Of a DNA stretch of 64,000 bases, positions 21,567 to 31,399 are shown piece after piece. Source of the stretch: Notospermus geniculatus. Lineage: Eukaryota; Nemertea; Pilidiophora; Heteronemertea; Lineidae. The stretch is from the NCBI GenBank assembly GCA_002633025.1, contig NMRB01000643.1:167570-231569 (forward strand), given 5' to 3'. Numbering within the stretch: position 1 is the first letter of the stretch; each line of letters begins with the position of its first letter. The notes under the pieces are model-generated. The model ran no database searches. It was not told the DNA's origin and saw only the letters and a list, made by a program, of their open reading frames with translations. Both the position numbers and the translations under genes were made by a program.

Positions 21567-21747
21567 ATAGACATCCTGCGAAAGTCGGCCATTACAGCTC
21601 AGAAGGGGTAAACATTAACCTCGCCCTAGGGGGCCCAGTGCATTTTGTACAGTTGGCTCTTGTGCTTTCCGTCTGTACAATACACTAGGCCCATGGTTTG
21701 TTTACCCCTTCTGGCCTGTCATGGCCGACTTTCGCAGGATGTCTATT
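21567..21747. mobile_element. MITE with ATAGACATCCTGCGAAAGTC ends
   Basis: The left arm ATAGACATCCTGCGAAAGTC and right arm GACTTTCGCAGGATGTCTAT are perfect over about 25 bp; AGAAGGGGTAAAC against GTTTACCCCTTCT pairs further in. Length about 181 bp. The copy A version is broken by a hAT-like insertion. Confidence 0.75.
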
Positions 21748-21784
21748 CAAACTGGTCGGAGCCTGCAACCGCGCCGCTACGGTG

Positions 21785-22245
21785 AACGCCATTCTGCATA
21801 ATGCATCGTGTAGAAATCGCTAACCTCTTCCTACAGCAAGCCACCAGATTCCGTGGTTCAACGCTTTGGGATTTTCTCGTGCGACCAATCAGAAGCCTCG
21901 GTTCTCATGCGGTAATTTATTCAATACCATTCAACTTCGTAGCGGACAACACTGGCCTACTGGCACATAATTGACTTCCCACTGCCAGTCCTACAACAGA
22001 ATAACAAATAGTCTCCATCGAATATTGCCTTCGCGGCTTCTTTTTGAGTACTTGTAAGTCCTTGCACGGAGACTTTGCATTCGAATAAAGCGTCATCGAG
22101 CCCGCCATCTTGTCATCATACCCGAGCTGCCGATGCAAGCTCTGCCGTGATTGGTTGCTATTTCTGGGACGGGGGAAATCCTTGAACACGGAATGTGGTT
22201 TGCTTGCGTGAAGGTCAAGGGAGGAGAAGCCGAGTCTTGACCGCA
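21785..22245 (-). repeat. Dispersed element related to 59182-59520
   Basis: Matches 59182-59520 in reverse complement at both of its ends, for example ATGCATCGTGTAGAAATC and AGGGAGGAGAAGCCGAGTC. The centres differ. Both copies hold ATTGG/CCAAT boxes (for example GTGATTGGTTGC here). In copy B it sits directly before the ATG at 22252, so it could be an old promoter region, but that is speculation. Confidence 0.55.
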
Positions 22246-22251
22246 GTGAAG

Positions 22252-22527
22252 ATGGTGAACGCGGAAGACACACCGGAAACGCAGTACAATATAGAAGCAG
22301 AACCTGATTCTAAAAGTGTCGTAATTTGGACTGTAGCTGCAGATTCTGCTTTGAGTGACAAATGCCCTGAAAAGAAGATATGGGCTGGCACTATAGTCTA
22401 AACACAAGATGTGGCACGTGATTACCATCAGGAAATTGTGTTCGACCAGAAGCAGTCTCTACGTCAGCTGATTGCCGATACCTGCCATTCCAATTGTAAA
22501 AGTGACATGAGTGATGAAGATAACTAA
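22252..22527 (+). pseudogene. 92-codon frame with one internal TAA, copy B
   Basis: ATG at 22252 (GAAGATGG, a reasonable start context) opens MVNAEDTPETQYNIEAEPDS and continues to AGTIV, where TAA occurs at 22399-22401 as codon 50. The same frame then remains open to TAA at 22525-22527, ending in the acidic SDMSDEDN. Copy A carries the same internal TAA, so the stop predates the duplication. No family is recognised. It could be a dead coding fragment, a 49-residue ORF, or chance. Confidence 0.4.
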
Positions 22528-23161
22528 CTTGCAAGAGAGCAGCCTGACATGCCTGACAGTGTAGGCTACATGTAGCCCAGAGCTTATTGTAATATATAAT
22601 GTACGTAACTATACATACATATACACAGACCGAATACCATACCACCATCAATTTATCAAACTAGAACCGTTCTTTGAAATATTTATGGTTACCATACTCC
22701 ATCAGGGAGAGACTGAAAAAACGGCAACCCAACAACTGTTCATTTTCTTCTGGTGGTTTGCTTTTTTCATTCGATATTTTTAATATAGTGCGGAATAAGT
22801 GCAAAACGGTGGTGTTAGGCCTGGTGGTGCCCAACAGAATAGGCCTATTTCCGGGGTAATAGGGAACACCGATCACGCAGACCACGCGAGAATATACGCG
22901 TGGGTTTGAACTGATAGTACACAGATGCCACCTATTATTCATGACGATTCAAAGTGTGATTGGCTCTGCTTGGTGAACCGCATCTCTCGAACAATGAGCC
23001 TCTATGTGTCACGTCTGCTCTATAAGTCATCATGTGACCAAATGGTGCTCACCAAAGTGACTCGAAATCTCGAATTGTGTGAAAGAAATCCAAGTCCCCT
23101 TGGAATCAAAGTCCGGTCTTATTGTTCAACGACGGATTAGAATATATGGCTAGAGAGACCA

Positions 23162-23388
23162 AGATACAGAATAGCACAAAATTGACACACAAAATGATAT
23201 TAATAAGCAAGAAGTCAATCTCCAGAATTCACGAATTTTCGACCCCAACCGGGGTCTTTTTCAAGTGGAACTTTACAATCTGAAACTCTAGAAAAGTTTC
23301 TAGAGTTTCAGATTGTAAAGTTCCACTTGAAAAAGACCCCGGTTGGGGTCGAAAATTCGTGAATTCTGGAGATTGACTTCTTGCTTAT
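23162..23388 (+). mobile_element. Hairpin element with 17-bp target duplication, copy 1
   Basis: A head of about 39 bp (AGATACAGAATAGCACAAAA onward) is followed by a 190-bp palindrome (23201-23390) whose 94-bp arms are perfectly complementary around two unpaired bases. It is flanked by TATGGCTAGAGAGACCA at 23145-23161 and 23389-23405. Copy A of the duplication has the empty site at 19279-19297. The right arm contains GACCCCGGTTGGGGTCGAAA, a small stem followed by GAAA, like the tails of some Penelope-like retroelements. The long target duplication suggests target-primed insertion and not cut-and-paste. The class remains unproven. Confidence 0.7.
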
Positions 23389-23879
23389 TATGGCTAGAGA
23401 GACCATGACCATTCGAATACAACCTTACAATAGCGGGCTATTGTTTGGCGGATCTGCATTCCTAGGACGCTGATTCCTGTCACACCTGTCTTTACCTTCG
23501 AACCACTGAAAAAGGAATTGTCGATCATTTTCCTTGGTTTGGTATGCGCCATTTTTTTACTCTCTACTTTTCTCAGAACCCAAAAACAATGCACCACTGC
23601 ATCAACAAAGAATGCCTGTACATACATGAACGTATACATTGGTCATATGTCCTGAATAAGGACTAGCAAATACATTTACTTTTACTTCAGATTTGTAGAG
23701 TATTGTCTCGTGCATTTGTATTGCAAAATTCAAGTAAAAGCACTTATTAGTCTTTATTCATAATATGACCTGCCTCTTGGGGAAAACAGGTACATGTATG
23801 TATGATCACTTCCAAAGACAAGAAGTAACAGATAGCCTTGATAGCCTGCAGAAAAGTGTCAAGGGATCCCCGACGTCAA

Positions 23880-24288
23880 CTAACCCCTAAAGTCATTTCC
23901 ACTAATCCCTCTTTAATTTGTTTTCTCTTGGTGGGGGTATCGATCGAAACCTGGAGCGAGAACATGATCTTGGTAACAACAAGTGAGACTTCAGCTGTGT
24001 CCCCTGCGGAAAATGTCGAGGACAAGTCGTGGTATCGCCTGGGGAGAGAAGCGGGCACCACACCAGGCGGTTGCACCAAACGTCGTAGGTGCTGTCTTAA
24101 AGTTAAGAACAAAAATAGGTTGCACCATCGATGTCGATGTCGTAGGACATCACCCTAACGTTCTTGTCTATGCAGTTACGACATGTCTTAGGGGTTGTCG
24201 CAAATTCCGTATCTTAGGAGAAGAACTTAAGTTTGGTGCAACCGGTCCCTGGTCATCACCGATCTTCTCGCCAGCCACCGTCCCGCAC
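23880..24288 (+). repeat. 409-bp direct repeat, copy 1
   Basis: Identical in length to 24841-25249, with only a few substitutions seen (for example CTTGGTAAC against CTCGGTAAC) and no indel. It starts CTAACCCCTAAAGTCATTTC. Within it, GGTTGCACCAAAC (24069) and GTTTGGTGCAACC (ending 24246) form the ends of a 178-bp MITE. The two copies enclose 552 bp of unrelated sequence. It has no TG...CA ends, so an LTR identity is not supported. Confidence 0.8.
24069..24246. mobile_element. MITE with GGTTGCACCAAAC ends (also at 25030-25207)
   Basis: GGTTGCACCAAACGTCGTAG faces CTTAAGTTTGGTGCAACC at the right end, with further inverted blocks such as CTTAAAGTTAAGAA. The same element lies in the second 409-bp repeat, so it was present before that duplication. 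Confidence 0.6.
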
Positions 24289-24840
24289 GCGAAATTTTTT
24301 TTCCCACATGAGTTCGGGACACCAACCTTATCTCATTTGCATACAACCAATCAGGGCTGTTGTTGACATAAACATGGTGGAGCACGTGTAGTGGTTAGAA
24401 TGTTGTGCTTCAGATGATTACCACATATCACAACGGAGAGTCCTGACTCAGGTACGGTACTATCATGAAGCAGTGTCGTTATACCTGTTTGCTATTTGGT
24501 TATTTTTGTACATGAAATAAAACCTTTAATTAATGGAAATACATATGTAGTCATATGACTCTATTTGATTATTCTCTTCTGAAATTCTCTGAAGAGGACA
24601 CTCTGAAAACTGCTTGATGAAAGTAGGACTCCGAATTAGAGAGAAATTATTTCGCTTTCTCAAAATTTGGATTAGGCCTACTTTTGAAGCGAGGAGGAGA
24701 TCGACTCTTTATTCATGATATATGACCCCCAGCGGATCAAACTGCATGTTTTGCAGTTGCTTTCATACCAAGGCGAACCGATTCTAAATTCGATCATGGG
24801 GAATAACAGGTATTTAGGAAGAAAGTTAAGATATTCCTAA
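24289..24840. other. Spacer between the 409-bp repeats, no gene
   Basis: 552 bp, AT-rich toward the right, with no recognisable exon, primer binding site or polypurine tract. The enclosed sequence therefore does not look like a retrovirus-type interior. Confidence 0.45.
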
Positions 24841-25249
24841 CTAACCCCTAAAGTCATTTCCACTAATCCCTCTTTAATTTGTTTTCTCTTGGTGGGGGTA
24901 TCGATCGAAACCTGGAGCGAGAACATGATCTCGGTAACAACAAGTGAGACTTCAGCTGTGTCCCCTGCGGAAAATGTCGGGGACAAGTCGTGGTATCGCC
25001 TGAGGAGAGAAGCGGGCACCACACCAGGCGGTTGCACCAAACGTCGTAGGTGCTGTCTTAAAGTTAAGAACAAAAATAGGTTGCACCATCGATGTCGATG
25101 TCGTAGGACATCACCCCAACGTTCTTGTCTATGCAGTTACGACATGTCTTAGGGGTTGTCGCAAATTCCGTATCTTAGGAGAAGAACTTAAGTTTGGTGC
25201 AACCGGTCCCTGGTCATCACCGATCTTCTCGCCAGCCACCGTCCCGCAC
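24841..25249 (+). repeat. 409-bp direct repeat, copy 2
   Basis: Constant 961-bp offset from copy 1 throughout. It runs into the CGATCTTCTCGCCAG repeat family at its right edge, whereas copy 1 ends in CGCGAAATTTTTTTT. Confidence 0.8.
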
Positions 25250-25640
25250 ACTGGGCGATATCGGTTTGGGTACGGTACTGTTTGATTGGGCGATCATCGC
25301 TGGCAAGAAGATTCCATGCAGCATCGCTATCAAGCGCACACCTGGCGTCAATCGACAGCCGATTTCGCCAGGTGGAGATTCCCGGTGGCGATTAAATTGC
25401 TTGCGATATCGCCTGGTGAGCCGCGCGCAGCACACCAGGCGAAGCCGATCTTCTCGCCAGCTACCGCAGACTTGGCGGTATCGTTGTTGTGTGTGCGGTG
25501 GTTGGCGATGTCGGCGACAAGCGATTCCTCTCGCCACAAAATCAAAATGGTTCGAGATTGGGCGATCATCGCTGGCGAGAAGATTCCACGGATCGCTGTC
25601 CAGCGCACACCTGGCATCAACTGCCGATTTTGTTCTGTGG
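25218..25640. repeat. CGATCTTCTCGCC / GCGATATCGCC repeats, copies 2 and 3
   Basis: Two related blocks (about 25218-25412 and 25443-25640) share CGATCTTCTCGCCAGC, GGGCGATCATCGCTGGC and CAGCGCACACCTGGC, and match 13196-13350. They include inverted blocks (CTTCTCGCCAG against CTGGCGAGAAG). The 218-codon plus-strand frame and 168-codon minus-strand frame here are translations of this repeat. Confidence 0.6.
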
Positions 25641-26065
25641 GCATCTCTTGCGAACTTCCACATCGGAAACATGAATAAGAGACAACAATCGATTGGTGGT
25701 TTTATCTTTATTTTATCAATCACGGCGTTTCTCAGCCTTCTGTACTCAGTAGAGTACTCAGAAGCGACCAGACGATCTCATGATATCTCTGCACTTGATT
25801 CTTACTGGATGACCTGCGATAAACCGCAGCTAGAGAGCAGAGGGGTTTGAAAATACCACTGGTGTCACCGTTATCTTCGAAGACGCTGTTATGATTGTGG
25901 CGGGGCTATGACTGAGGGAGATGACCGATAACGGTAATCGCGGGCCGAATGAAGATGTGTAAACATGAGTTCTATGTGTTTGGATGAATGGGAACATCCT
26001 CTGGTCGGTCCAGGTAAATGGACCGATTCTCGCACGTATTTTCTTTGGCTGTATCCTTGTCTTTT

Positions 26066-26344
26066 CAGGGCCGTAGCTAGCTTTTTCCGCTGGGGGGGGG
26101 GCATTTTAAGCAGATGAGCCCAACCGACGTGGGCTTCGCTCTCCGGCACCGAAGCGGCCGGTTTTGCGGGGGGTCAAGGGGAAATTTTGAAAATTAGCTC
26201 TGAGATGCGATTCGAGGTCAAGTTCCTGCACTCTGAGACATGAACAATAATGATCTTTTATCCCATTTGACTTTGTTAGAAAAATTTTTTTTGCACAATT
26301 TGCTTGGCCCCCCCCCCCCGTTCCCTATGCTAGCTGCGGGCCTG
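26066..26344. mobile_element. hAT-like element with 5-bp target duplication CTTTT
   Basis: Left end CAGGGCCGTAGCTAGC and right end GCTAGCTGCGGGCCTG. It is flanked by CTTTT at 26061-26065 and 26345-26349. The interior has runs of G and C next to the ends. hAT subgroups with 5-bp duplications are known; two further elements here share this pattern (57572 and 63513). No transposase. Confidence 0.75.
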
Positions 26345-26493
26345 CTTTTGGCCTATTCCATGGGTTAGAGGCTCTATTTTTGCTACTATGTATACTGGTA
26401 TTGAGTGTATATTTTACTTACCCACGACACTCCTCTCGGCCTGGACAGTAGTGCCATCTGCCCAGCGAAGAGACAACTGAACGGACTTGGTTG

Positions 26494-26622
26494 CCAGGGG
26501 TAGCGAGCATAAAGGGGTCGTAACCCTACGTCAGGCGCAAGCCAGGCGTAGTGTAGCCCTTGCACTACGCCTGGTTTAGGCCTGACGTAGGGTTACGACC
26601 TCTTTATGCTCGCTACCCCTGG
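26494..26622. mobile_element. Palindromic MITE (CCAGGGGTAGCGAGCATAAA ends)
   Basis: The left arm is almost exactly complementary to the right arm, which ends TTTATGCTCGCTACCCCTGG. Inner blocks include CGTAACCCTACGTCAGGC against GCCTGACGTAGGGTTACG. Length 129 bp, no coding sequence. Confidence 0.75.
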
Positions 26623-26761
26623 TTCGTTCGATTACAGTCTACAATAGCCTACCACAATCAATGGTGTAACTTTGCACACCTATGGTGGGGTTGGAGGGGG
26701 TAGGCTAGTGGTGAAGGGGTAGACCAAAACTTGTATTGTGTCCCAGCTCACCGAACGATTT

Positions 26762-27527
26762 GGTTCCCTTTTCCGAGTTGAGTTTGGTGGCGATAAAGTG
26801 ACGATAAACTTTTCCATTGCCTTCGTCTTTCAACTTCCATTCGGAGCTTTCCCGTACACGGGTGCTACGGAAGGAGCTCTCTTCCGTCTGCCCAGTAGCA
26901 GTGCAGCACTACTAAGTAACTCGTAAGCACCTGGGTATACGGGATTTTATATTAAATACAAATTATACAGTTTTCGCAAAGCCTCCGAAACGCCGACGCA
27001 AACGTGGCATCGACAATGCATGAATGGGTTTGGCGTTCGCGTTTCGGGGGCTTGGCGAAAACTCTCTACTGTCTCTGGACAGCAACGCGTGTAGGCCTGT
27101 AAAGGGCCGTAATTGTCGTTCTCAAGGTCAGTTATCAAAAGAAAGATGATTGCCTAACTTTGTTCCGAAACACGCCATCCCCCTGGGAAAAGGAGACGTG
27201 TTTTTTTAAATCGCTGAACGGGGAACGGGGTTTGTTGTGTCGGCCTTAATATTTTTTACCCTATATCGTATCAGTGTGACGGTGCCTTCCACATGGAAAA
27301 ATTCCTTCGCCGGACAGAATTCTATTGACTGACAATTTATTATCGACCACACAAGTCAGTCAACAATCTTCTTTGTCATTTGGACTGGCATGATATTTGT
27401 CGGCCTAGATACATACGGTATTGAATCCCCGGGATTGATTTACATAATGAAGTTAATTACCAAGTGGGACATGTTAACTCATTCTAATATGATATGGCCT
27501 ACGGACACATAAAAATTTCAGTCAAAT
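26762..27527 (+). repeat. Tandem duplication, unit 1
   Basis: Starts GGTTCCCTTTTCCGAGTTGA and ends CACATAAAAATTTCAGTCAA. It is repeated at 27529-28147. Unit 1 is about 147 bp longer, mainly because of extra sequence near 27095-27135 and 27305-27375. Each unit contains one GTTTTCGCAAAGCC hairpin. Confidence 0.85.
26969..27064. mobile_element. GTTTTCGCAAAGCC palindromic element, copy d
   Basis: Arms AGTTTTCGCAAAGCCTCCG and CGGGGGCTTGGCGAAAACT. It has the same loop type as the copies near 4.5 kb (ATGGGTTTGGCGTTCGCG) but a shorter left side. Confidence 0.7.
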
Positions 27528-27528
27528 A

Positions 27529-28147
27529 GGTTCCCTTTTCCGAGTTGAGTTTGGTGGCGATAAAGTGACGATAAACTTTTCCATTGCCTTCGTCTTTCAA
27601 CTTCCATTCGGAGCTTTCCCCTACACGGGTGCTACGGAAGGAGCTCTCTTCCGTCTGCCCAGTAGCAGTGCAGCACTAACCGGGTATACGGGATTTTACA
27701 TTAAATACAAATTATAGAGTTTTCGCAAAGCCCCCGAAACGCCGACGCAAAAACGTGGTATCGACAATGGGTTGGCGTTCGCGTTTCGGGGGCTTTGCGA
27801 AAACTCTCTACTGTCTCTGGACAGCAACGCGTGTAGGCAAGAGAAAGATGATTGCCTAACTTTGTTCCGAAACACGCCATCCCCCTGGGAAAAGGAGACG
27901 TGTTTTTTTGAATCGCTGAACGGGGAACGGGGTTTGTTGTGTCGGCCTTAATATTTTTTTACCCTATATCGTATCAGTGTGACGGTGCCTTCCACATGGA
28001 ACAATTCCTTCGCCGCAGGCATGATATGTCGGCCTATGCATACGGTATTGAATCATGATTTACATAATGAAGTTAATTACCAAGTGGGACATGTTAACTC
28101 ATTCTAATATGATATGGCCTACGGACACATAAAAATTTCAGTCAAAT
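27529..28147 (+). repeat. Tandem duplication, unit 2
   Basis: Directly follows unit 1. It shares start and end sequence and most of the middle, with short deletions relative to unit 1. Confidence 0.85.
27717..27806. mobile_element. GTTTTCGCAAAGCC palindromic element, copy e
   Basis: Arms GAGTTTTCGCAAAGCCCCCG and GGGGGCTTTGCGAAAACTC. It is the paralogue of copy d within the tandem duplication and differs mainly in loop length. Confidence 0.7.
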
Positions 28148-28597
28148 GATAATGTGACAGTCACGGAGGCCTACATTTTATGAGCGTCCAACAAGTCGTA
28201 GCTTGGAGGAATTCCTCCAAGGTTGGAGCGTGTGGAAGCATACGTTTCCAATGGTGTCTGTTTACCTGTCGGTGAAGGGACGCGTCAGTATAATTCCTCC
28301 AAGCTCCGGCAAAGCGGCCCAGTTGCTCGATGAGGGACTATGACTGAANTATAGTTTGGCCTGTGTATTTCTGTCGGTGCCGTAAAGCTCCATCCTCTCC
28401 GAGAGGACTGACGTGGAGGAACGGCACACCTCCGTGCTGATACTTCCCACACTGCTTTTGAAATGAAATCAGCCTGGAATAATCAGCAATTAATGCTTCT
28501 TTAATATCGATCACAGTCGCAGCACCCAGGTGCTGCATGTGGAACCTGCACGAATCCAGGTAAAAAGGCACTGGTAAAAAAGGCGTAAAAAAGGCGG
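28148..28597. other. No gene recognised; contains an N at 28349
   Basis: Small inverted pair GGAGGAATTCCTCC near 28205. Frames crossing the N (62 and 77 codons on the minus strand) are not recognised. Confidence 0.4.
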
Positions 28598-28850
28598 GGG
28601 TGGCGCAGTGGATACATCGCCGCCTGCCACCACTAAGGTCGCGGGTTCGATCCCTGGTCGTTCAAAAGTGGCTTTATGTGGTAGCGACGGGGGGATCTCT
28701 CCTCGACATCGTAGGTTTTCTCCGGGGGCTCCGGTTTCCTCCTACCGGTACATATCGTAAATATCGCCTCAATATTGTTTGATGAGTAGCTATGTGCCCT
28801 AAGTGGGTGGTTGTACTCCTGAAATAATATTTTAAAATAAAAAAGGTGCA
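28598..28850 (+). mobile_element. tRNA-derived SINE
   Basis: The head GGTGGCGCAGTGGATACATC resembles an RNA polymerase III A box region and GGTCGCGGGTTCGATCCC a B box. The tRNA-like part is followed by a body (TTTTCTCCGGGGGCTCCGG) and an AT-rich end (AATAATATTTTAAAATAAAA). It has no CCA end or standard tRNA fold, so it is a SINE and not a tRNA gene. Confidence 0.75.
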
Positions 28851-29481
28851 GTATTAGGCACTAAAGGGGTAGGCCTATATCCAGTCAAAACGGCCCCACT
28901 GAAGTGGTGGGGACAACAATAATGCTCATGAAATCCATTTATGCTTCTTCCTGCCTCATCAACATATTTTTATGACTCACATTATTGACCAGCGGGGCCG
29001 TTACCCTCACAACTTGAAAAGACTGCATGGGATTTCATGCAGATATCAGGATTAGCAAGTGTCTTTAGTCCCCCATTCCTGAGAGGTCCGCCCCACATGA
29101 GGAAACAGCTAGATGCATGCCCGTTCTGGATTTGAAACACACAAGCAATGATCTCATGGGCAACGTCGATTCCCTGAACTAAATTACTGCAATTAACAAG
29201 GACATCAAATGTGCGTTGGTGCTGTTTTATTTCAAAAATATTTTTCAATGATTTACATCTGGATACACAAATATTTTCATCACCACATGCGCAAAAATAT
29301 ATCCATCTGATATTCTCATTTCATAAAAAATTTACTGGGGATGCATATCGCTTTTGATGGAGCGCCAGGAGAGTCAAACAAGCTCTTTGAAATATTTTCT
29401 GTTGATGATTGCTCAACTTCATGGCGGCCATGTTTCTCATTGTGTGCTACCCCCTATACTCTTAAGCTGATTCTTTGTGAC
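28851..29481. other. No gene recognised
   Basis: An 88-codon minus-strand frame (28982-29248) is not recognisable and lacks clear splice boundaries. No repeat ends were found. Confidence 0.4.
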
Positions 29482-29535
29482 TAAAGCGGGTGATCCACTG
29501 TCGCGATTTTGGCTTGAGACGCGGTTGCGTGGGCA
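29482..29535 (+). mobile_element. Solo arm of the AAGCGGGTGATCCACTGT MITE
   Basis: TAAAGCGGGTGATCCACTGT and the following GATTTTGGCTTGAGACG match one arm of the complete element at 62149-62293. The other arm is absent here. Confidence 0.65.
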
Positions 29536-29849
29536 ACTAAACTGCGAGCAGCAATTGTTTATGTCATTGGTCCCAGCGTAAGCCGTGAGGAACAAATAAT
29601 GGTGAATTGCCCATTGTGAGCCAACTTCTGCAAGAAAACTCTCACGTGGAGAGGCGCCTTAAGATTTATGGAGAGAAATTCCCCAAATCATTTACATGTG
29701 TGGCCAAGGAAGAAAATAATGTTGGGATAACTTTAAAAGGTAGTCTCACCAGGTTTCCTGCTAAAAACTGACCTCTGCCAGAAAACTATATACCGGTACC
29801 GGTAGTCTACAGTAGGCTATTCCGGACCGGTAATTTTTGATGAGGTTAG

Positions 29850-30105
29850 AGCGCGGTGGCATAATGGTTAGGGCTGTGGACTCGTGATCGGAAGGTCGCG
29901 GGTTCGATCCCCGGCTGTGCCACTCTGTAACTCTCAACTGGCCTGAAATGTCCATCGTGTGCGCTATATTGTGGCTGCCCTTTGGTTTCTACAGAAAGGT
30001 TTCTGAATCATAGGCTGGGGTAATAATGTGTGAAGCGCTTAGAGAGCGTAATACGCTATGAAGCGCTATATAAGAACTCACCATTATTATTATTACCGGT
30101 ATTTA
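29850..30105 (+). mobile_element. tRNA-derived SINE with (ATT)n tail
   Basis: A box-like GGTGGCATAATGGTTAGG, B box GGTCGCGGGTTCGATCCC, then a body with TTTCTACAGAAAGGTTTC and an end reading AGCGCTATATAAGAAC followed by ATTATTATTATT. The body is related to that of the SINE at 37843. This is a complete retroposon with no coding sequence. Confidence 0.85.
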
Positions 30106-30226
30106 ATATTACATTCTGCGACTTCAATTTGAGATTCTACAAGTCCCTACCTTTCAAAGTCGCGCCAACTGACGGTACAAGATTTTTGCGTCATGGTACT
30201 TCAGGCAAATGTTACTTAATGTTAAA

Positions 30227-30394
30227 TGTGACCCGTGCCAGCAAAATGAGTCGGAATGCGCGGAGAAGAAGACACAAAGTGCACCATGGGATGGTTGATT
30301 TCAGTATTGTCTGGCCATTGTGAAATTTGACTCTGGTGTCATCTTGAGTCTTCTTTCCGGCGCATTCTGACTCGATTTGCCGGCAGGGGTCACA
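30227..30394. mobile_element. MITE with TGTGACCC ends
   Basis: The left end TGTGACCCGTGCCAGCAAAA and right end TTGCCGGCAGGGGTCACA are imperfect inverted repeats, with GAGTCGGAATGCGC against GCGCATTCTGACTC inside. 168 bp. Confidence 0.7.
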
Positions 30395-30912
30395 AATGTC
30401 AGATAAATGATACTTTATGTATGTCATCACCAAAACCTTGTTACATAAAATAGATATATACCAGTATACTATCATGTGTACCATCCCAAAACAAAGCTTC
30501 CAGAGAGCCAAATATCAAACACCAACAGATATATTTCTACCACCCGATATGTCAAAGATGTTATGTTTTTCAAGGTCAGCAAGTTTACTCAAACCCAAAA
30601 GGAGTACCAGTAAGTTTACATGTACATTCCAGTATATTCTCGAGGAAAACAGCACGAGCTCAAGTGATGCAGAATGTCGTAAAGNTGTTTATTCCTCTAT
30701 TTGCCCCACATAAACCAGACATATTGTATCAGGGATCAAAGTTCATTCTAAAAAAGCAGATTTTAGTCGAACAGGCCAAAAATCAAGTCCCACACAATAC
30801 AATATGCATTAGAACATCAATTTTTTGGTCGCACAGAGCAAAATCCAAGTCGCATAGGCCAAATGGTCATGAACTTTGAACCCTGTGTAAAACCACAGAT
30901 GTTTTCAACCCT

Positions 30913-30985
30913 GTCGAAAATATAACCGGGATCCCAGAATGAGTTCGGGTGGAATCCCACCAGGAATCCCAGTTATATTTTCTGT
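30913..30985. repeat. Short inverted repeat AAAATATAACCGGGATCCC
   Basis: AAAATATAACCGGGATCCC faces GGAATCCCAGTTATATTTT across a short spacer. It may be a tiny foldback element or chance. Confidence 0.45.
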
Positions 30986-31399
30986 GAGGAGGTTTTTGTT
31001 TGATCCGCAAATAACTGATACCACACCACAGACGGTTAATTCCACTGTGAGATGTGACGATGACAGGACATGCATGACGTCAACGACTGGCAAATTGCCT
31101 TGTTAGGTGAGGACTCAATACACAAACCAACACTCGATCACTTACGAAGGAGATAATAGATAACAACCAACCTTTCTACATATCACACATTATAACACTT
31201 TTTTTCAGCCATAGCACTTTTTGCTTTAGATTTTTTTTGTTTTTTTTAGGCGGGAATGGTAACATTCCTGTACCTTGATACAATACACCAACATTTCACA
31301 AACAGGGGACATAAAGTGGGAGAGGTTAGGATCTTATTTTACTCTTCGTTCAAATACCAATGAGTCATGAAAAACTACAACTCTCTGACAGTGCAGGTC

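Larger units (their letters stand above)
21013..23763 (+). repeat. Segmental duplication, copy B
   Basis: Paralogue of 16411-20716. It lacks the 1062-bp element and the hAT-like sequence of copy A, and shows the empty site for the former. It carries its own 227-bp hairpin insertion (23162-23388). A third, partial copy of the family lies inverted at 46850-47008. Confidence 0.8.

Noticed and set aside
23201-23390. Active hammerhead ribozyme in the hairpin element
   Set aside because: The stem followed by GAAA is present, but the CUGANGA part of the catalytic core is not seen.
23880-25249. LTR retrotransposon with 409-bp LTRs
   Set aside because: No TG...CA ends, primer binding site, polypurine tract, target duplication or gag-pol sequence in the 552-bp interior.
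25194-25850. A 218-codon plus-strand frame with a 168-codon frame opposite
   Set aside because: Most of it translates the CGATCTTCTCGCC repeat family; the opposite strand is equally open, and no domain or splice support is seen.
29850-29925. Possible true tRNA gene
   Set aside because: A and B boxes are present, but the 5' and 3' ends do not pair as an acceptor stem and a SINE body and tail follow.
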